Origin: Ferrovum sp. JA12
GTDB taxonomy: Bacteria > Pseudomonadota > Gammaproteobacteria > Burkholderiales > Ferrovaceae
Direction: 5' to 3'
Assembly: GCF_001431705.1 (NCBI RefSeq)
Contig: NZ_LJWX01000001.1
Coordinates: 434,001 to 498,000, forward strand
Length of the DNA stretch: 64,000 bases
The position numbers and the translations under genes are program-made. Below, piece by piece: positions 53,496 to 62,082 of the stretch. The notes under the pieces were generated by a model. That model saw only the letters and a list, made by a program, of their open reading frames with translations. It ran no database searches and had not been told where the DNA came from. The stretch's first letter is position 1; each line of letters begins with the position of its first letter.

Positions 53496-53535
53496 AAAAA
53501 AACCCGCAATCCAGTTATAGCTAAATTGCGGGTTT
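53496..53535 (-). terminator. terminator between glnA and ntrB
   Basis: On the minus strand AAACCCGCAAT and ATTGCGGGTTT form an 11-bp stem around a 14-base loop, followed by a run of seven T (53502-53496). It lies 45 bp after the glnA stop and about 13 bp before ntrB. It should keep ntrBC levels low relative to glnA, as with the glnA-glnL terminator in enteric bacteria. Confidence 0.88.
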
Positions 53536-53579
53536 AGTGAGCATCAAGACTATCCCTTATTGAGCCAGGGACAATTACC

Positions 53580-54989
53580 TTACAGACTGTAGTACATCTG
53601 GAATTCTAGAGGGTGTGTAGTCATACGGAACAATGTTACCTCTTCCATTTTTAATGCAATATAGGCATCAATCATTTCATTTGAGAAAACACCGCCACGG
53701 GTTAAGAACTCACGATCTTTATCCAACGCTTCTAATGCTTCCTCTAAGGATGCAGCGGGTGCTGGAATCTTTGCATCTTCCTCTGGAGAGAGATGATAAA
53801 GATCTTTGTCAGAAGCCTCACCTGGGTGAATTTTGTTTTGTACACCATCTAAACCTGCCATTAACATGGCTGAAAAAGCAAAGTATGGGTTAGCAGTTGG
53901 ATCAGGAAAGCGAACCTCAACACGACGTGCTTTGTCACTTTGAACAAAAGGAACACGAATTGCTGCAGAACGGTTACGCGCAGAATAAGCTAGTTTTACT
54001 GGGGCTTCAAAGCCTGGCACTAAGCGTTTGTAAGAGTTTGTGCTAGGGTTAGTCAAAGCATTGAGTGCTTTAGCGTGTTTGATAATCCCGCCGATATAAT
54101 ACAGAGCAAACTCAGAGAGTCCGGCATAGCCATTACCAGCGAAAAGGTTTTTCCCGTCTTTCCATACGGATTGGTGTACATGCATCCCAGAGCCATTGTC
54201 GCCAACGATGGGTTTAGGCATAAAAGTAGCTGTTTTGCCATAAGAATGAGCAACGTTATGGACTACATATTTTAAAATCTGTGTCCAATCTGCGCGTTGG
54301 ACCAGTGGGGCAAATTTAGTACCAATTTCACATTGGCCGGGAGCGGCAACTTCATGATGATGGACCTCAACAGGCACACCCATATCCTCTAGGGCAAGGC
54401 ACATAGCAGAGCGAATGTCTTGCAGGGAGTCAACGGGTGGAACTGGAAAATAACCTCCTTTTACAGCAGGGCGATGCCCCATATTACCGCCCTCATATTC
54501 TTTGGCGGAGGACCAAGGAGCTTCTTCAGTTTGGATTCTGACACTGCAACCTGACATGTCTACATGCCAGTTAACAGAATCAAAAATAAAAAATTCGGGT
54601 TCAGGACCAAAATAAGCCACATCACCGATACCGCTTGATTTTAAGTAAGCTTCTGCACGTTTAGCAATGGAGCGGGGGTCACGATCATAACCTTTACCAT
54701 CGGATGGTTCAATGACGTCACAAGTTAAAAGTAAGGTGGTTTCATCCATGAATGGATCAATATTGGCTGTGCTGGGATCGGGCATAAGTAACATATCTGA
54801 GGCTTGGATACCTTTCCAACCAGCAATGGAAGATCCGTCAAATGCGTGACCTTCAGTAAACTTACTCTCGTCAAAAGCGCTAACGGGAACAGATACATGT
54901 TGTTCTTTACCGCGGGTATCAGTAAAACGAAAATCAACAAACTGAACTTCGTTTTCTTTAATCATTTGCATGATCTTTTGAACTGCCAT
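53580..54989 (-). CDS. glnA: glutamine synthetase type I
   Basis: 469 residues from ATG 54989, the E. coli length; the upstream ATG at 54995 lies against the AGGAG ribosome site, so it is rejected. [54 protein letters not shown] and [13 protein letters not shown] are the active-site blocks. The adenylylation tyrosine is Y398 ([10 protein letters not shown]), so GlnE-type control is likely. It makes glutamine from glutamate and ammonia. It is first in glnA-ntrB-ntrC under the sigma-54 promoter at 55082. Confidence 0.97.
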   Translation of the reverse strand: MAVQKIMQMIKENEVQFVDFRFTDTRGKEQHVSVPVSAFDESKFTEGHAFDGSSIAGWKGIQASDMLLMPDPSTANIDPFMDETTLLLTCDVIEPSDGKGYDRDPRSIAKRAEAYLKSSGIGDVAYFGPEPEFFIFDSVNWHVDMSGCSVRIQTEEAPWSSAKEYEGGNMGHRPAVKGGYFPVPPVDSLQDIRSAMCLALEDMGVPVEVHHHEVAAPGQCEIGTKFAPLVQRADWTQILKYVVHNVAHSYGKTATFMPKPIVGDNGSGMHVHQSVWKDGKNLFAGNGYAGLSEFALYYIGGIIKHAKALNALTNPSTNSYKRLVPGFEAPVKLAYSARNRSAAIRVPFVQSDKARRVEVRFPDPTANPYFAFSAMLMAGLDGVQNKIHPGEASDKDLYHLSPEEDAKIPAPAASLEEALEALDKDREFLTRGGVFSNEMIDAYIALKMEEVTLFRMTTHPLEFQMYYSL

Positions 54990-55081
54990 TTTCATCTCCT
55001 AGTTGGTTAATCTGTGGAGCCATTAATTCAATGTGTTTATAAACAACAATTATTAACGACTCTGAATCCTAGTTTTATGTT

Positions 55082-55099
55082 AAGCACTTTGTATGCCAA
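55082..55099 (-). promoter_or_regulatory. sigma-54 promoter of glnA
   Basis: On the minus strand TTGGCATACAAAGTGCTT: GG, ten bases, GC, with the consensus TTGGCA and GCTT ends. The start would be near 55072, leaving a leader of about 83 bases to the ATG. Confidence 0.8.
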
Positions 55100-55160
55100 G
55101 CAATAATATTAGCATTCTTTCACTTTTACAGGCACTTAAAATAGCCTAAGCAAACTGATT

Positions 55161-55207
55161 TGCACCAAGATAAAGCATTGTTTTCAATATTGCACTAAAT
55201 CAGTGCT
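55161..55207. promoter_or_regulatory. paired NtrC enhancer sites of glnA
   Basis: TGCACTAAATCAGTGCT (55191-55207) is a perfect GCACT-N5-AGTGC dyad fitting the NtrC consensus. TGCACCAAGATAAAGCA (55161-55177) is a weaker second site. Their centres are 30 bp apart (three helical turns) and lie about 127 and 97 bp upstream of the predicted start, much like the glnAp2 enhancers of E. coli. Confidence 0.7.
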
Positions 55208-55298
55208 TTCGTGAATATTGATACAGACTTTTTGTTCTCAGCTTTATTTGGCGAGTACAATTAGAATAATACAAATTTAATATAAGTTAAGGAAAAAC

Positions 55299-55751
55299 AT
55301 GACAAAGTTACCTGATATTTTATTAAAAGCACAAGAACGTGCTCATGAAGCAAACCTTCCTTATGCCGGTGCGCTCTTACCTCAGGAGGCCTATGATTTG
55401 CTTCAATTGGTTCAAGGATCAAGGCTCATTGATGTGCGTACTCAAGCAGAGTTAGACTGGGTCGGTTATGTGCCTGATTCATTACATGTTGAATGGAGTT
55501 TCTATCCCGACGGTACCAATAATCCAGGTTTTATTCAACAAATTCATTCTGAGGTCGGTCATGATACGCTTTTGTTTTTCATGTGTCGTTCAGGAGCAAG
55601 ATCCCATGCTGCCGCAAAACTTGCGACAGAATCTGGTTTTATTAATTCTTATAATGTATTACAAGGTTTTGAGGGAGATAAGGATCATCACGGCCATCGT
55701 AATACATCAGGTGGCTGGCGTCATGCGGGTTTACCTTGGAAACAAAGTTAA
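55299..55751 (+). CDS. rhodanese-like domain protein
   Basis: 150 residues, single rhodanese domain. SRLIDVRTQAELDWVGYVPDSLHVEW is the CH2A-like start, and the active-site loop is FFMCRSGARSHAAA with the catalytic Cys at about residue 95. The C-terminal DKDHHGHRNTSGGWRHAGLPW block is typical of the betaproteobacterial proteins beside glnA. It probably handles sulfane sulfur; the substrate is unknown. It is divergent from glnA, sharing the regulatory region, and 6 bp before aroE. Confidence 0.88.
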   Translation: MTKLPDILLKAQERAHEANLPYAGALLPQEAYDLLQLVQGSRLIDVRTQAELDWVGYVPDSLHVEWSFYPDGTNNPGFIQQIHSEVGHDTLLFFMCRSGARSHAAAKLATESGFINSYNVLQGFEGDKDHHGHRNTSGGWRHAGLPWKQS

Positions 55752-55757
55752 TTAAAT

Positions 55758-56603
55758 ATGGATCAATACGCTGTTATGGGGCAACCTATCGCGCATAGCC
55801 GCTCCCCTTTTATTCATAGTTATTTTGCTCGTCAAACCCGTCAGTTGCTTGAATATAAGGCGATGGCCCCTGCCGTGGACCACTTTGAGCCTGATGTAAT
55901 GCAATTTTTTAATTCAGGTGGAAAAGGTTTAAATGTTACTTTACCTTTTAAGGAAAGAGCCTATCTTATGGCTCAACAAGTCAGTTACAGAGTGAGTTTT
56001 GCGTGCGCAGCAAACACTTTATGGATGGAAGAGGGGCGCCTATGTGCGGATAATACAGATGGCGTTGGTTTAATCGCCGATTGTGAATATTTACAAATAC
56101 CTATTACTGGGCAATCAATCCTGATATTAGGTGCAGGCGGAGCAGTAAGAGGTGTTCTTGCACCCCTCATAGAACAGGCCCCCGAAGAAATCTTTATAGC
56201 TAACAGAACGGAAGACAAAGTATTTTCTCTCATTAATCAAATCAAGATGACTCATAAAGCTACTCAGCAACTTAAGTTAGGGGGTGGGTCTTTGCATCAT
56301 CCAAGACTACTGAGTTCCTTTGATGTGGTGATTAATGCTACGTCAGCGGCCATAAAAGGTGAAGACATGACATATCCCACGCAGATATTTTCTGAAAATA
56401 CCTATGCCTATGATATGAGTTATGGCACCCAATTAACGCCCTTCTTAACTCAAGCAAAACAATCAAACGTAAAAAAATATCATGACGGTCTTGGCATGTT
56501 AATTGAACAGGCGGCAGAATCTTTTTATCTTTGGCGGCACTGTCGTCCTAATACGATTGAACTCAGAGAGATTCTGAGACAGGTAATTAGTGAGCGTCAG
56601 TAA
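55758..56603 (+). CDS. aroE: shikimate dehydrogenase
   Basis: 281 residues. AVMGQPIAHSRSPFIHSYFARQT and LNVTLPFKERAY (catalytic Lys) form the substrate domain, with NTDGVGL at about residue 97. ILILGAGGAVRGVLAPLI and IANRTEDKV form the NADPH domain, and the C-terminus has DGLGMLIEQAAESF. It reduces 3-dehydroshikimate, downstream of aroQ at the left of the window. It overlaps mtgA by 14 bp with the chosen GTG start. Confidence 0.95.
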   Translation: MDQYAVMGQPIAHSRSPFIHSYFARQTRQLLEYKAMAPAVDHFEPDVMQFFNSGGKGLNVTLPFKERAYLMAQQVSYRVSFACAANTLWMEEGRLCADNTDGVGLIADCEYLQIPITGQSILILGAGGAVRGVLAPLIEQAPEEIFIANRTEDKVFSLINQIKMTHKATQQLKLGGGSLHHPRLLSSFDVVINATSAAIKGEDMTYPTQIFSENTYAYDMSYGTQLTPFLTQAKQSNVKKYHDGLGMLIEQAAESFYLWRHCRPNTIELREILRQVISERQ

Positions 56604-57309
56604 TAAACTCTTTATCATGGTGGAAGCCATAAAAAAAATAGCTCAATTACTGTTAGCGTTGTTTGTTTTATGGAATGGGTGGATTTTAGCTGAAATAATC
56701 TGGTGGAAGTACCATAATCCAACAGTGCCCACATCTATGATGAGACAGCGCCAAGTAGAGAAGCTTTCCCATCAACAACTTCCAGAAATAAAAGTCACCT
56801 GGGTACCCTACTATGCCATCCCTAATTCACTAAAAAGAGCGGTGATTGCAGAGGAAGATGCAAACTTTGTTATTCATCACGGATTTGATTGGCGGGGGAT
56901 ACAATTCGCTCTTAAAAAAGATTTACAAAGTAAAACAATAATAGCTGGCGGATCAACAATTACGCAACAACTAGCAAAAAATCTTTTTTTATCTTCCCAA
57001 CGCAATTTATTTAGAAAGGCGGAAGAAGCGATGATTACTGTTATGCTTGAGAGCTTATGGAGTAAAAAGAGAATATTAGAAGTTTATTTAAATGTTATAG
57101 AGTGGGGAGATGGGGTTTATGGATGCGGATCTGCATCGCAACATTACTTTAATTTACCCATAAGAGCCATTAATATCAGTCAGGCAGCTCAACTTGCCTC
57201 AATGATTCCTAGGCCAAGATATTATGACAAACATGGTGCTACAAAGAGACTAATCAACAAAACAAACACTATTCAAATGAGAATGGAGCAGATACAAATT
57301 CCTAAATAA
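56590..57309 (+). CDS. mtgA: monofunctional biosynthetic peptidoglycan transglycosylase
   Basis: 239 residues from GTG 56590, which has AGG six bases upstream; ATG 56617 is the alternative but has no ribosome site. One N-terminal membrane helix (IAQLLLALFVLWNGWILAEII) is followed by a GT51 domain: AVIAEEDANFVIHHGFDWRGI with the catalytic Glu, GGSTITQQLAKNLFLS and RILEVYLNVIEWGDGVYG. It polymerises lipid II glycan strands. It is paired with aroE as in many betaproteobacteria. Confidence 0.94.
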   Translation: MSVSNKLFIMVEAIKKIAQLLLALFVLWNGWILAEIIWWKYHNPTVPTSMMRQRQVEKLSHQQLPEIKVTWVPYYAIPNSLKRAVIAEEDANFVIHHGFDWRGIQFALKKDLQSKTIIAGGSTITQQLAKNLFLSSQRNLFRKAEEAMITVMLESLWSKKRILEVYLNVIEWGDGVYGCGSASQHYFNLPIRAINISQAAQLASMIPRPRYYDKHGATKRLINKTNTIQMRMEQIQIPK

Positions 57310-57311
57310 AT

Positions 57312-57342
57312 ACTTCTAGGTAGCAGATTGATACCTAGAAGT
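57312..57342. terminator. inverted repeat between convergent mtgA and the H1-like gene
   Basis: ACTTCTAGGTA (57312-57322) pairs with TACCTAGAAGT (57332-57342) around a nine-base loop. The T tails are short on both sides, so it is a weak bidirectional terminator candidate. Confidence 0.55.
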
Positions 57343-57357
57343 TTCAACCCTACCAAT

Positions 57358-57993
57358 TTAAAACATTGGTTTAATTAATGGTGCTGTGATAATTGGTGCG
57401 GGTGCAGGTGCTGCTACTACTACTACGGGTTTGACAGGAGCCTCTTTTTTAGCAGCTACTGGTTTCTTAGCAGCTACGGGTTTTTTAGCAACAACTTTCT
57501 TAGCAGCTACTGGTTTTTTGGCGGCTACTGGTTTTTTAGCAGCTACGGGTTTTTTAGCAGCTACGGGTTTTTTAGCAACAACTTTCTTAGCGGCTACGGG
57601 TTTTTTAGCAACAACTTTCTTAGCGGCTACGGGTTTTTTAGCAACAACTTTCTTAGCGGCTACGGGTTTCTTAGCAGCTACGGGTTTCTTAGCAGCGACT
57701 TTCTTAGCGGCTACTGGTTTCTTAGCAGCTACTTTCTTAGCAGCAACTTTTTTAGCGGCTACGGGTTTCTTAGCAGCAACTTTTTTAGCGGCTACGGGTT
57801 TCTTAGCAGCGACTTTCTTAGCAGCTACGGATTTCTTAGCAGCGACTTTTTTAGCGGCTACAGGTTTCTTAGCAGCGACTTTCTTAGCAGCTACAGGTTT
57901 CTTAGCAGCGACTTTCTTAGACGCTGGTTTTTTAGCAGCATCTTTTTTGGCTTCGGATTTCTTGGTAGACGACTTTTTCTTTTCAGTTGCCAT
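57358..57993 (-). CDS. histone H1-like lysine/alanine-repeat protein
   Basis: 211 residues. A short start ([22 protein letters not shown]) leads into about 25 repeats of the VAAKKP / [11 protein letters not shown] type over residues 25-185, then a Pro/Val/Ala-rich tail ([19 protein letters not shown]). It resembles the AlgP/HU-extension or bacterial H1 class that binds and compacts DNA without sequence choice. AGGAG eight bases before the ATG and a TATAAT promoter suggest strong expression. The repeat number is likely variable. The opposite strand is also open through the repeat, a codon artefact. Confidence 0.85.
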   Translation of the reverse strand: MATEKKKSSTKKSEAKKDAAKKPASKKVAAKKPVAAKKVAAKKPVAAKKVAAKKSVAAKKVAAKKPVAAKKVAAKKPVAAKKVAAKKVAAKKPVAAKKVAAKKPVAAKKPVAAKKVVAKKPVAAKKVVAKKPVAAKKVVAKKPVAAKKPVAAKKPVAAKKPVAAKKVVAKKPVAAKKPVAAKKEAPVKPVVVVAAPAPAPIITAPLIKPMF

Positions 57994-58021
57994 ACTAACT
58001 ACTCCTTTTCGTGTTGATCAA

Positions 58022-58049
58022 ATTATATGAGTCGTGCAAGGGACTACAA
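58022..58049 (-). promoter_or_regulatory. sigma-70 promoter of the H1-like gene
   Basis: On the minus strand TTGTAG (58049-58044), 16 bases, TATAAT (58027-58022). The start would be near 58015, giving a leader of about 22 bases with AGGAG. The wider gap 57994-58229 also has the inverted pair AAAAGTTAA / TTAACTTTT (about 58070-58128) and no gene. Confidence 0.5.
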
Positions 58050-58229
58050 CTGAATCAACTTAAAATAAAAGTTAACTCTTGTTAAGAGATATAAATAATC
58101 TCCTAGTATCTAGAATTTTAACTTTTGAACGAAACAAAACAATATAAAACCACAAAAGATTTGAAGTTATTTTGAATTGATGAATGATTGGATGTAGCGA
58201 TTCGATACTAAATGTACATGATTTAAGAA

Positions 58230-59525
58230 TTATATGATTTTTGATAAAGGAGGCAGATTGAAAAAGTCTGTCAGCTCACGTTGGGTTAGCTCTTCATGAC
58301 TTTCTCGTCGGCTAATCAGATAATGCTGGTCTTGAAAAACCAGTACTTCCGGGGCACGAGGTCGGGCGTTATAATTTGAACCCATTGAGGATCCATATGC
58401 TCCAGCAGATAAAATAGCCAGTAAATCTTTTGGTTGTGCTTCCAGCGATCTATTTGAAGCCAAGATATCTCCTGTTTCGCAGACGGGTCCTACGACATCA
58501 AAAAATTGATTTGATTCGATGGCGGGCTTCTTGACTTCAACTACCTCGTGCCAGGCATCATAAAGAGAAGGTCTGACTAGATCATTCATCGCCGCATCTA
58601 CAATCGCAAAGTTGTGGTCGGGTGATTGTTTTAAATACTCTACTCTGGTTAGTAATAAGCCGCTGTTACCAATAATCCTGCGTCCTGGTTCAAATATTAA
58701 TTGACCATTAAAATTATTTAAACGGCTCAGTAAGGCTTGTGCGTAGTCATTAAGAGAAATAATAGTTTCGTTTTTGTAGGTTATACCTAGCCCTCCTCCT
58801 AAATCTAGGTGAGAGATAGCGATGCCATGATCATTAAGTTTAAGTATTAATTCAAGTATGCGTTCTAATGCTTCAATAAAGGGTTCTAGTTCTGTAATTT
58901 GAGAGCCAATATGGCAGTCAATGCCCTTTATTTGGACATGCGAGAGCAGATGGGCCTTACGATATAGTTCAATGGCCGTATCAAAAGGAACGCCGAATTT
59001 ACTGTTTTTGAGCCCTGTAGAGATATAGGGATGGGTCATTGGATCCACATCAGGATTAACGCGAAAAGAAATACTGGCTTTCTTACCTAAATTTAAAGCA
59101 CACTCGTTAATACGATAGAGTTCTTGCTCTGACTCTATGTTAAAACAAAATATATTGGTTTTAAGAGCGTAGTTGATTTCTTCTATACTTTTTCCGACAC
59201 CTGAAAAAACAATCTTTTGCGGATCTCCTCCAGCTTGTAATACTCGCTGTAGTTCACCCATTGAAACAATATCAAAACCTGCACCAAGGTTAGCGAGCTC
59301 TCTTAACAGGCTTAAATTGCCATTGGCTTTTACGGCGTAGCAAATCAAGGTATCGCGGGTTTTAAAGGCATCTTTGAAATCATTGTAGGCCTTTACTAAA
59401 GCACTATATGAGTAAACATAAAGCGGTGTACCGTAGAGCTCGGCGAGTTTAGTGAGGGATACTTCGTCAAGATGGAGTTGGTTGTCATGGTATGACAGTT
59501 CGGGAAAAGGAGTAAGATTGGCCAT
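58230..59525 (-). CDS. lysA: diaminopimelate decarboxylase
   Basis: 431 residues of the fold III PLP family. The PLP lysine is K66 (ICYAVKANGNLSLL). HIGSQITEL and HLDLGGGLGI bind phosphate, FEPGRRIIGNSG follows, and the partner-subunit cysteine is in GPVCETGDIL at about residue 350. GAYGSSMGSNYNARPRAPEVLV ends the active site. It makes lysine from meso-diaminopimelate. It lies 25 bp after the lptM-like gene, the usual lptM-lysA pairing. Confidence 0.96.
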   Translation of the reverse strand: MANLTPFPELSYHDNQLHLDEVSLTKLAELYGTPLYVYSYSALVKAYNDFKDAFKTRDTLICYAVKANGNLSLLRELANLGAGFDIVSMGELQRVLQAGGDPQKIVFSGVGKSIEEINYALKTNIFCFNIESEQELYRINECALNLGKKASISFRVNPDVDPMTHPYISTGLKNSKFGVPFDTAIELYRKAHLLSHVQIKGIDCHIGSQITELEPFIEALERILELILKLNDHGIAISHLDLGGGLGITYKNETIISLNDYAQALLSRLNNFNGQLIFEPGRRIIGNSGLLLTRVEYLKQSPDHNFAIVDAAMNDLVRPSLYDAWHEVVEVKKPAIESNQFFDVVGPVCETGDILASNRSLEAQPKDLLAILSAGAYGSSMGSNYNARPRAPEVLVFQDQHYLISRRESHEELTQRELTDFFNLPPLSKII

Positions 59526-59550
59526 TATTAAAGTTAAATCCTAGTTATTC

Positions 59551-59718
59551 TTAGTGCGATATAAGTTGGCTCGGTTTGATGTCAACGCTAGCTTTAGGGG
59601 GTTCTTTGGGGGTGGATTTTGGTGGCAAATACAAAGGGCCTCTTAACCCGCAACCGTTTAAGGAAAGAGTGAGCCACATAGAAAAGAAAAAAAGTTTAGT
59701 CAAATTTGGGGATTTCAT
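59551..59718 (-). CDS. lptM: LptM-like small lipoprotein
   Basis: 55 residues from ATG 59718 (MKSPNLTKLFFFSMWLTL). The lipobox LNGC is at about residues 17-20, followed by the diagnostic CGLRGPLYLPP stretch of LptM/YifL, then a Pro/Lys tail (STPKEPPKASVDIKPSQ). LptM helps mature the LptDE lipopolysaccharide translocon at the outer membrane. A longer frame to 59784 is not supported. There is no clear ribosome site. The usual divergent cyaY neighbour is absent; a MarR-like regulator takes that place. Confidence 0.85.
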   Translation of the reverse strand: MKSPNLTKLFFFSMWLTLSLNGCGLRGPLYLPPKSTPKEPPKASVDIKPSQLISH

Positions 59719-59880
59719 GGGAAACAAGTCTATCACATTGTTAAAAAACAGTATTTTTTCGTTTTTATTAGAAAATAATATCATTTATATTTATTAACAC
59801 TCTGAAGAAGCCTTATTTTATTAGATCTAAAGAGTTGTTGTTGTTTTTACAACACCCTATTAAATACTGCTTGACGGGTT

Positions 59881-59930
59881 CAAAAAACCCTTTGTTTCAT
59901 TAAAAAACACTGTTTTTCAAGGGTTTTTTG
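59881..59930. repeat. nested inverted repeat in the lptM / MarR-like gap
   Basis: CAAAAAACCCTT (59881-59892) and AAGGGTTTTTTG (59919-59930) are perfect 12-bp arms. Inside the 26-base spacer AAAAACA and TGTTTTT form a second hairpin. The T run on either strand could end a transcript, but no gene points into it. Confidence 0.6.
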
Positions 59931-59975
59931 GTTGTGTAGTAGCGAAACGATACGAAAAAATATGTTTTTTTAATT

Positions 59976-60004
59976 TTGACACAGTAGTTTTGACTCGATA
60001 TTAT
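59976..60004 (+). promoter_or_regulatory. near-consensus sigma-70 promoter of the MarR-like gene
   Basis: TTGACA (59976-59981), exactly 17 bases, TATTAT (59999-60004). The start would fall at about 60010-60012, on or beside the ATG at 60011, so the mRNA would have no leader. Confidence 0.75.
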
Positions 60005-60010
60005 TTTAGA

Positions 60011-60598
60011 ATGTTAAAAAATCCTATTGTACTGTTAGATATTGTTAATCGCTTGGCAAATGTCATGCGCAGTGAGTATCGCCGCGTTGGAGGCGAAGAA
60101 GGATTGCAACCCGTACATATTCAAGCGCTTCTTTTTTTACAACAGGTTAACAGATTCAGTAATACGCCCCAAGCGCTAGCCGAATATTTAAACGTGACCA
60201 AAGGTACCATATCACAAAGTCTACTGCTATTAGATCGACATGGTTTGATTGAAAGGTATCAAGATGATGTTGATAAAAGAGTCGTACGGTTGAGGTTAAG
60301 TGCTTTAGGGGAAGCGTTTTTAGAAGAGTCTAATCCTGCAAGTTTGTGGCAAAGTGGCGCCCGTGAAATTAGTGCACATCGGATCAGATACTGCGTGACA
60401 GTTTTACGCGCTATTTTATTTGAAATTCAAAGTTTAAACGGTGGAACACCTTTTGGAGTGTGCAACAACTGCATTTATTACCAACGCAAAAGCCAGAGGA
60501 TTCATCATTGCGCTTGGTTTGGTGAGAGACTGACGGGGCCTGAAACGCGTAAAATATGCCGTGAGCAAGCCCCTAAAAGTAGCTCATTAAGTGCTTGA
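60011..60598 (+). CDS. MarR-family regulator with a C-terminal Cys4 motif
   Basis: 195 residues from ATG 60011; the TTG at 59990 lies inside the promoter. Residues about 15-115 form a winged helix ([47 protein letters not shown], with the DxDxR wing). The tail carries C-x2-C-x12-C-x15-C (VCNNCIYYQ ... HHCAWFG ... KICREQ), a likely metal or Fe-S site, seen in related betaproteobacterial regulators. The target is unknown. It overlaps argH by 12 bp at the 3' end. Confidence 0.82.
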   Translation: MLKNPIVLLDIVNRLANVMRSEYRRVGGEEGLQPVHIQALLFLQQVNRFSNTPQALAEYLNVTKGTISQSLLLLDRHGLIERYQDDVDKRVVRLRLSALGEAFLEESNPASLWQSGAREISAHRIRYCVTVLRAILFEIQSLNGGTPFGVCNNCIYYQRKSQRIHHCAWFGERLTGPETRKICREQAPKSSSLSA

Positions 60599-62023
60599 TA
60601 GCCGTTTTTGGCTAATCAAAAGACGTTTTTTTATCCTTGTGAGAGTTTGATTTAAAGCTTTTTTTACTTGTTTTGGTGCTGTTCCTCCAGGAAGGTCGCG
60701 ACTATTAACAGAACCTGATAAGGTTAATACCTGATACACATCCTTTTCAATGTGTGTTGAGAAGTTTTTTAATTCAGTTAGACTTAAAGCGTCTAGATCC
60801 ACTTCTTTTTTTTCTGCGTGGAGAACGGCCTTGGCAACAATTTCATGAGCATCCCTGAATGGAACCCCTTTTTTAACCAAATAATCTGCAAGATCCGTAG
60901 CGGTTGCATAGCCTTCCCGTGCAGCCTGTCTCATGGAGTCAGTATAGACTTTAATATCACCGAGCATATCTCTGAACACTTGAAGAGTTTGAGCAACAGT
61001 CTCTACTGTATCAAATAAAGGTTCTTTATCCTCTTGGTTATCTTTATTGTAAGCCAGTGGCTGGCTTTTCATTAAAGTTAATAATCCCATCAGATGACCA
61101 ATCACTCTGCCAGACTTACCCCGGGCAAGTTCAGGTACGTCAGGGTTCTTTTTTTGGGGCATGATAGAAGAGCCCGTACAAAAAGCATCTCCAATTTCGA
61201 TAAAACCAAAACGCGGGCTCATCCAAAGAATAAGCTCTTCAGATAAGCGCGATAGGTGAATCATAAGCAGTGATGAACAGGAACAAAACTCAATAGCAAA
61301 GTCTCGATCCGAAACCGAGTCCAGAGAGTTCCTAGTGATGTCATCAAAGCCCAATAATTCCATGACCCGGTATCGATTTAGAGGATAGCTGGTGCCTGCT
61401 AAAGCGGCAGATCCTAGAGGTAGACGATTAAGGCGCTTACGGCAGTCTTCTAAACGCTCTAGATCACGTTCGAACATTTCACAATAGGCATGCAAATGAT
61501 GACCAAGGGTGATCGGTTGCGCAACTTGTAAATGGGTAAATCCAGGCATGATCGTGTCATAATGCTGTTGAGCAAGTAAAACGCAAGCACTAATAAGCTC
61601 AATTAAATGCAGTTGAATAGTGTCCAATTGATAGCGTAGATATAGTTTAATATCAGTAGCCACTTGGTCGTTTCTTGATCTGCCAGTATGTAAGCGCTTA
61701 CCTGCATCACCAATTAAGTCAGTTAATCTCCTTTCAATATTAAGATGAACATCCTCACTGTCTAGTGACCACTGGAACTCCTCTCTCTCAATTTCCTTTT
61801 TAATAGTTGTCATTCCAGATTGAATAGCTTTTAGGTCCTGCTGACTTAATATGCCGATCTCCGATAACATTTGAGCGTGGGCAAGGGAACCTTGAATATC
61901 AAATAGCGCTAGTTTTTTATCAAAAAATACAGAGGCCGTATAGGTTTTAACTAATTCTGTGGTGGGGACGCTAAAACGTCCAGACCAAGTTTTAGCTTGA
62001 GACAAAGTTATTTTCTTGTGCAT
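60587..62023 (-). CDS. argH: argininosuccinate lyase
   Basis: 478 residues from ATG 62023 ([20 protein letters not shown]), with GGAA ten bases upstream; longer starts at 62032 and 62065 add a segment without similarity. [36 protein letters not shown] and the catalytic signature [16 protein letters not shown] are present, with [17 protein letters not shown] between them. It releases arginine and fumarate. It is divergent from the DUF294 gene, 59 bp between starts. Confidence 0.96.
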   Translation of the reverse strand: MHKKITLSQAKTWSGRFSVPTTELVKTYTASVFFDKKLALFDIQGSLAHAQMLSEIGILSQQDLKAIQSGMTTIKKEIEREEFQWSLDSEDVHLNIERRLTDLIGDAGKRLHTGRSRNDQVATDIKLYLRYQLDTIQLHLIELISACVLLAQQHYDTIMPGFTHLQVAQPITLGHHLHAYCEMFERDLERLEDCRKRLNRLPLGSAALAGTSYPLNRYRVMELLGFDDITRNSLDSVSDRDFAIEFCSCSSLLMIHLSRLSEELILWMSPRFGFIEIGDAFCTGSSIMPQKKNPDVPELARGKSGRVIGHLMGLLTLMKSQPLAYNKDNQEDKEPLFDTVETVAQTLQVFRDMLGDIKVYTDSMRQAAREGYATATDLADYLVKKGVPFRDAHEIVAKAVLHAEKKEVDLDALSLTELKNFSTHIEKDVYQVLTLSGSVNSRDLPGGTAPKQVKKALNQTLTRIKKRLLISQKRLSST

Positions 62024-62082
62024 ACAAATCATATTCCGTATAAATTGATATAAAGTATAGAACATCCTGAGTAATCAGACTA

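Noticed and set aside
57430-57930. CRISPR-like periodic repeat
   Set aside because: The period is coding (VAAKKP units in one frame) with no unique spacers.
57386-58030. 214-codon plus-strand ORF rich in FLAAT repeats
   Set aside because: It is the exact antisense of the VAAKKP repeat gene; the repeat codons leave both strands open. It has no ribosome site and the other strand has a promoter, AGGAG and a sensible protein.
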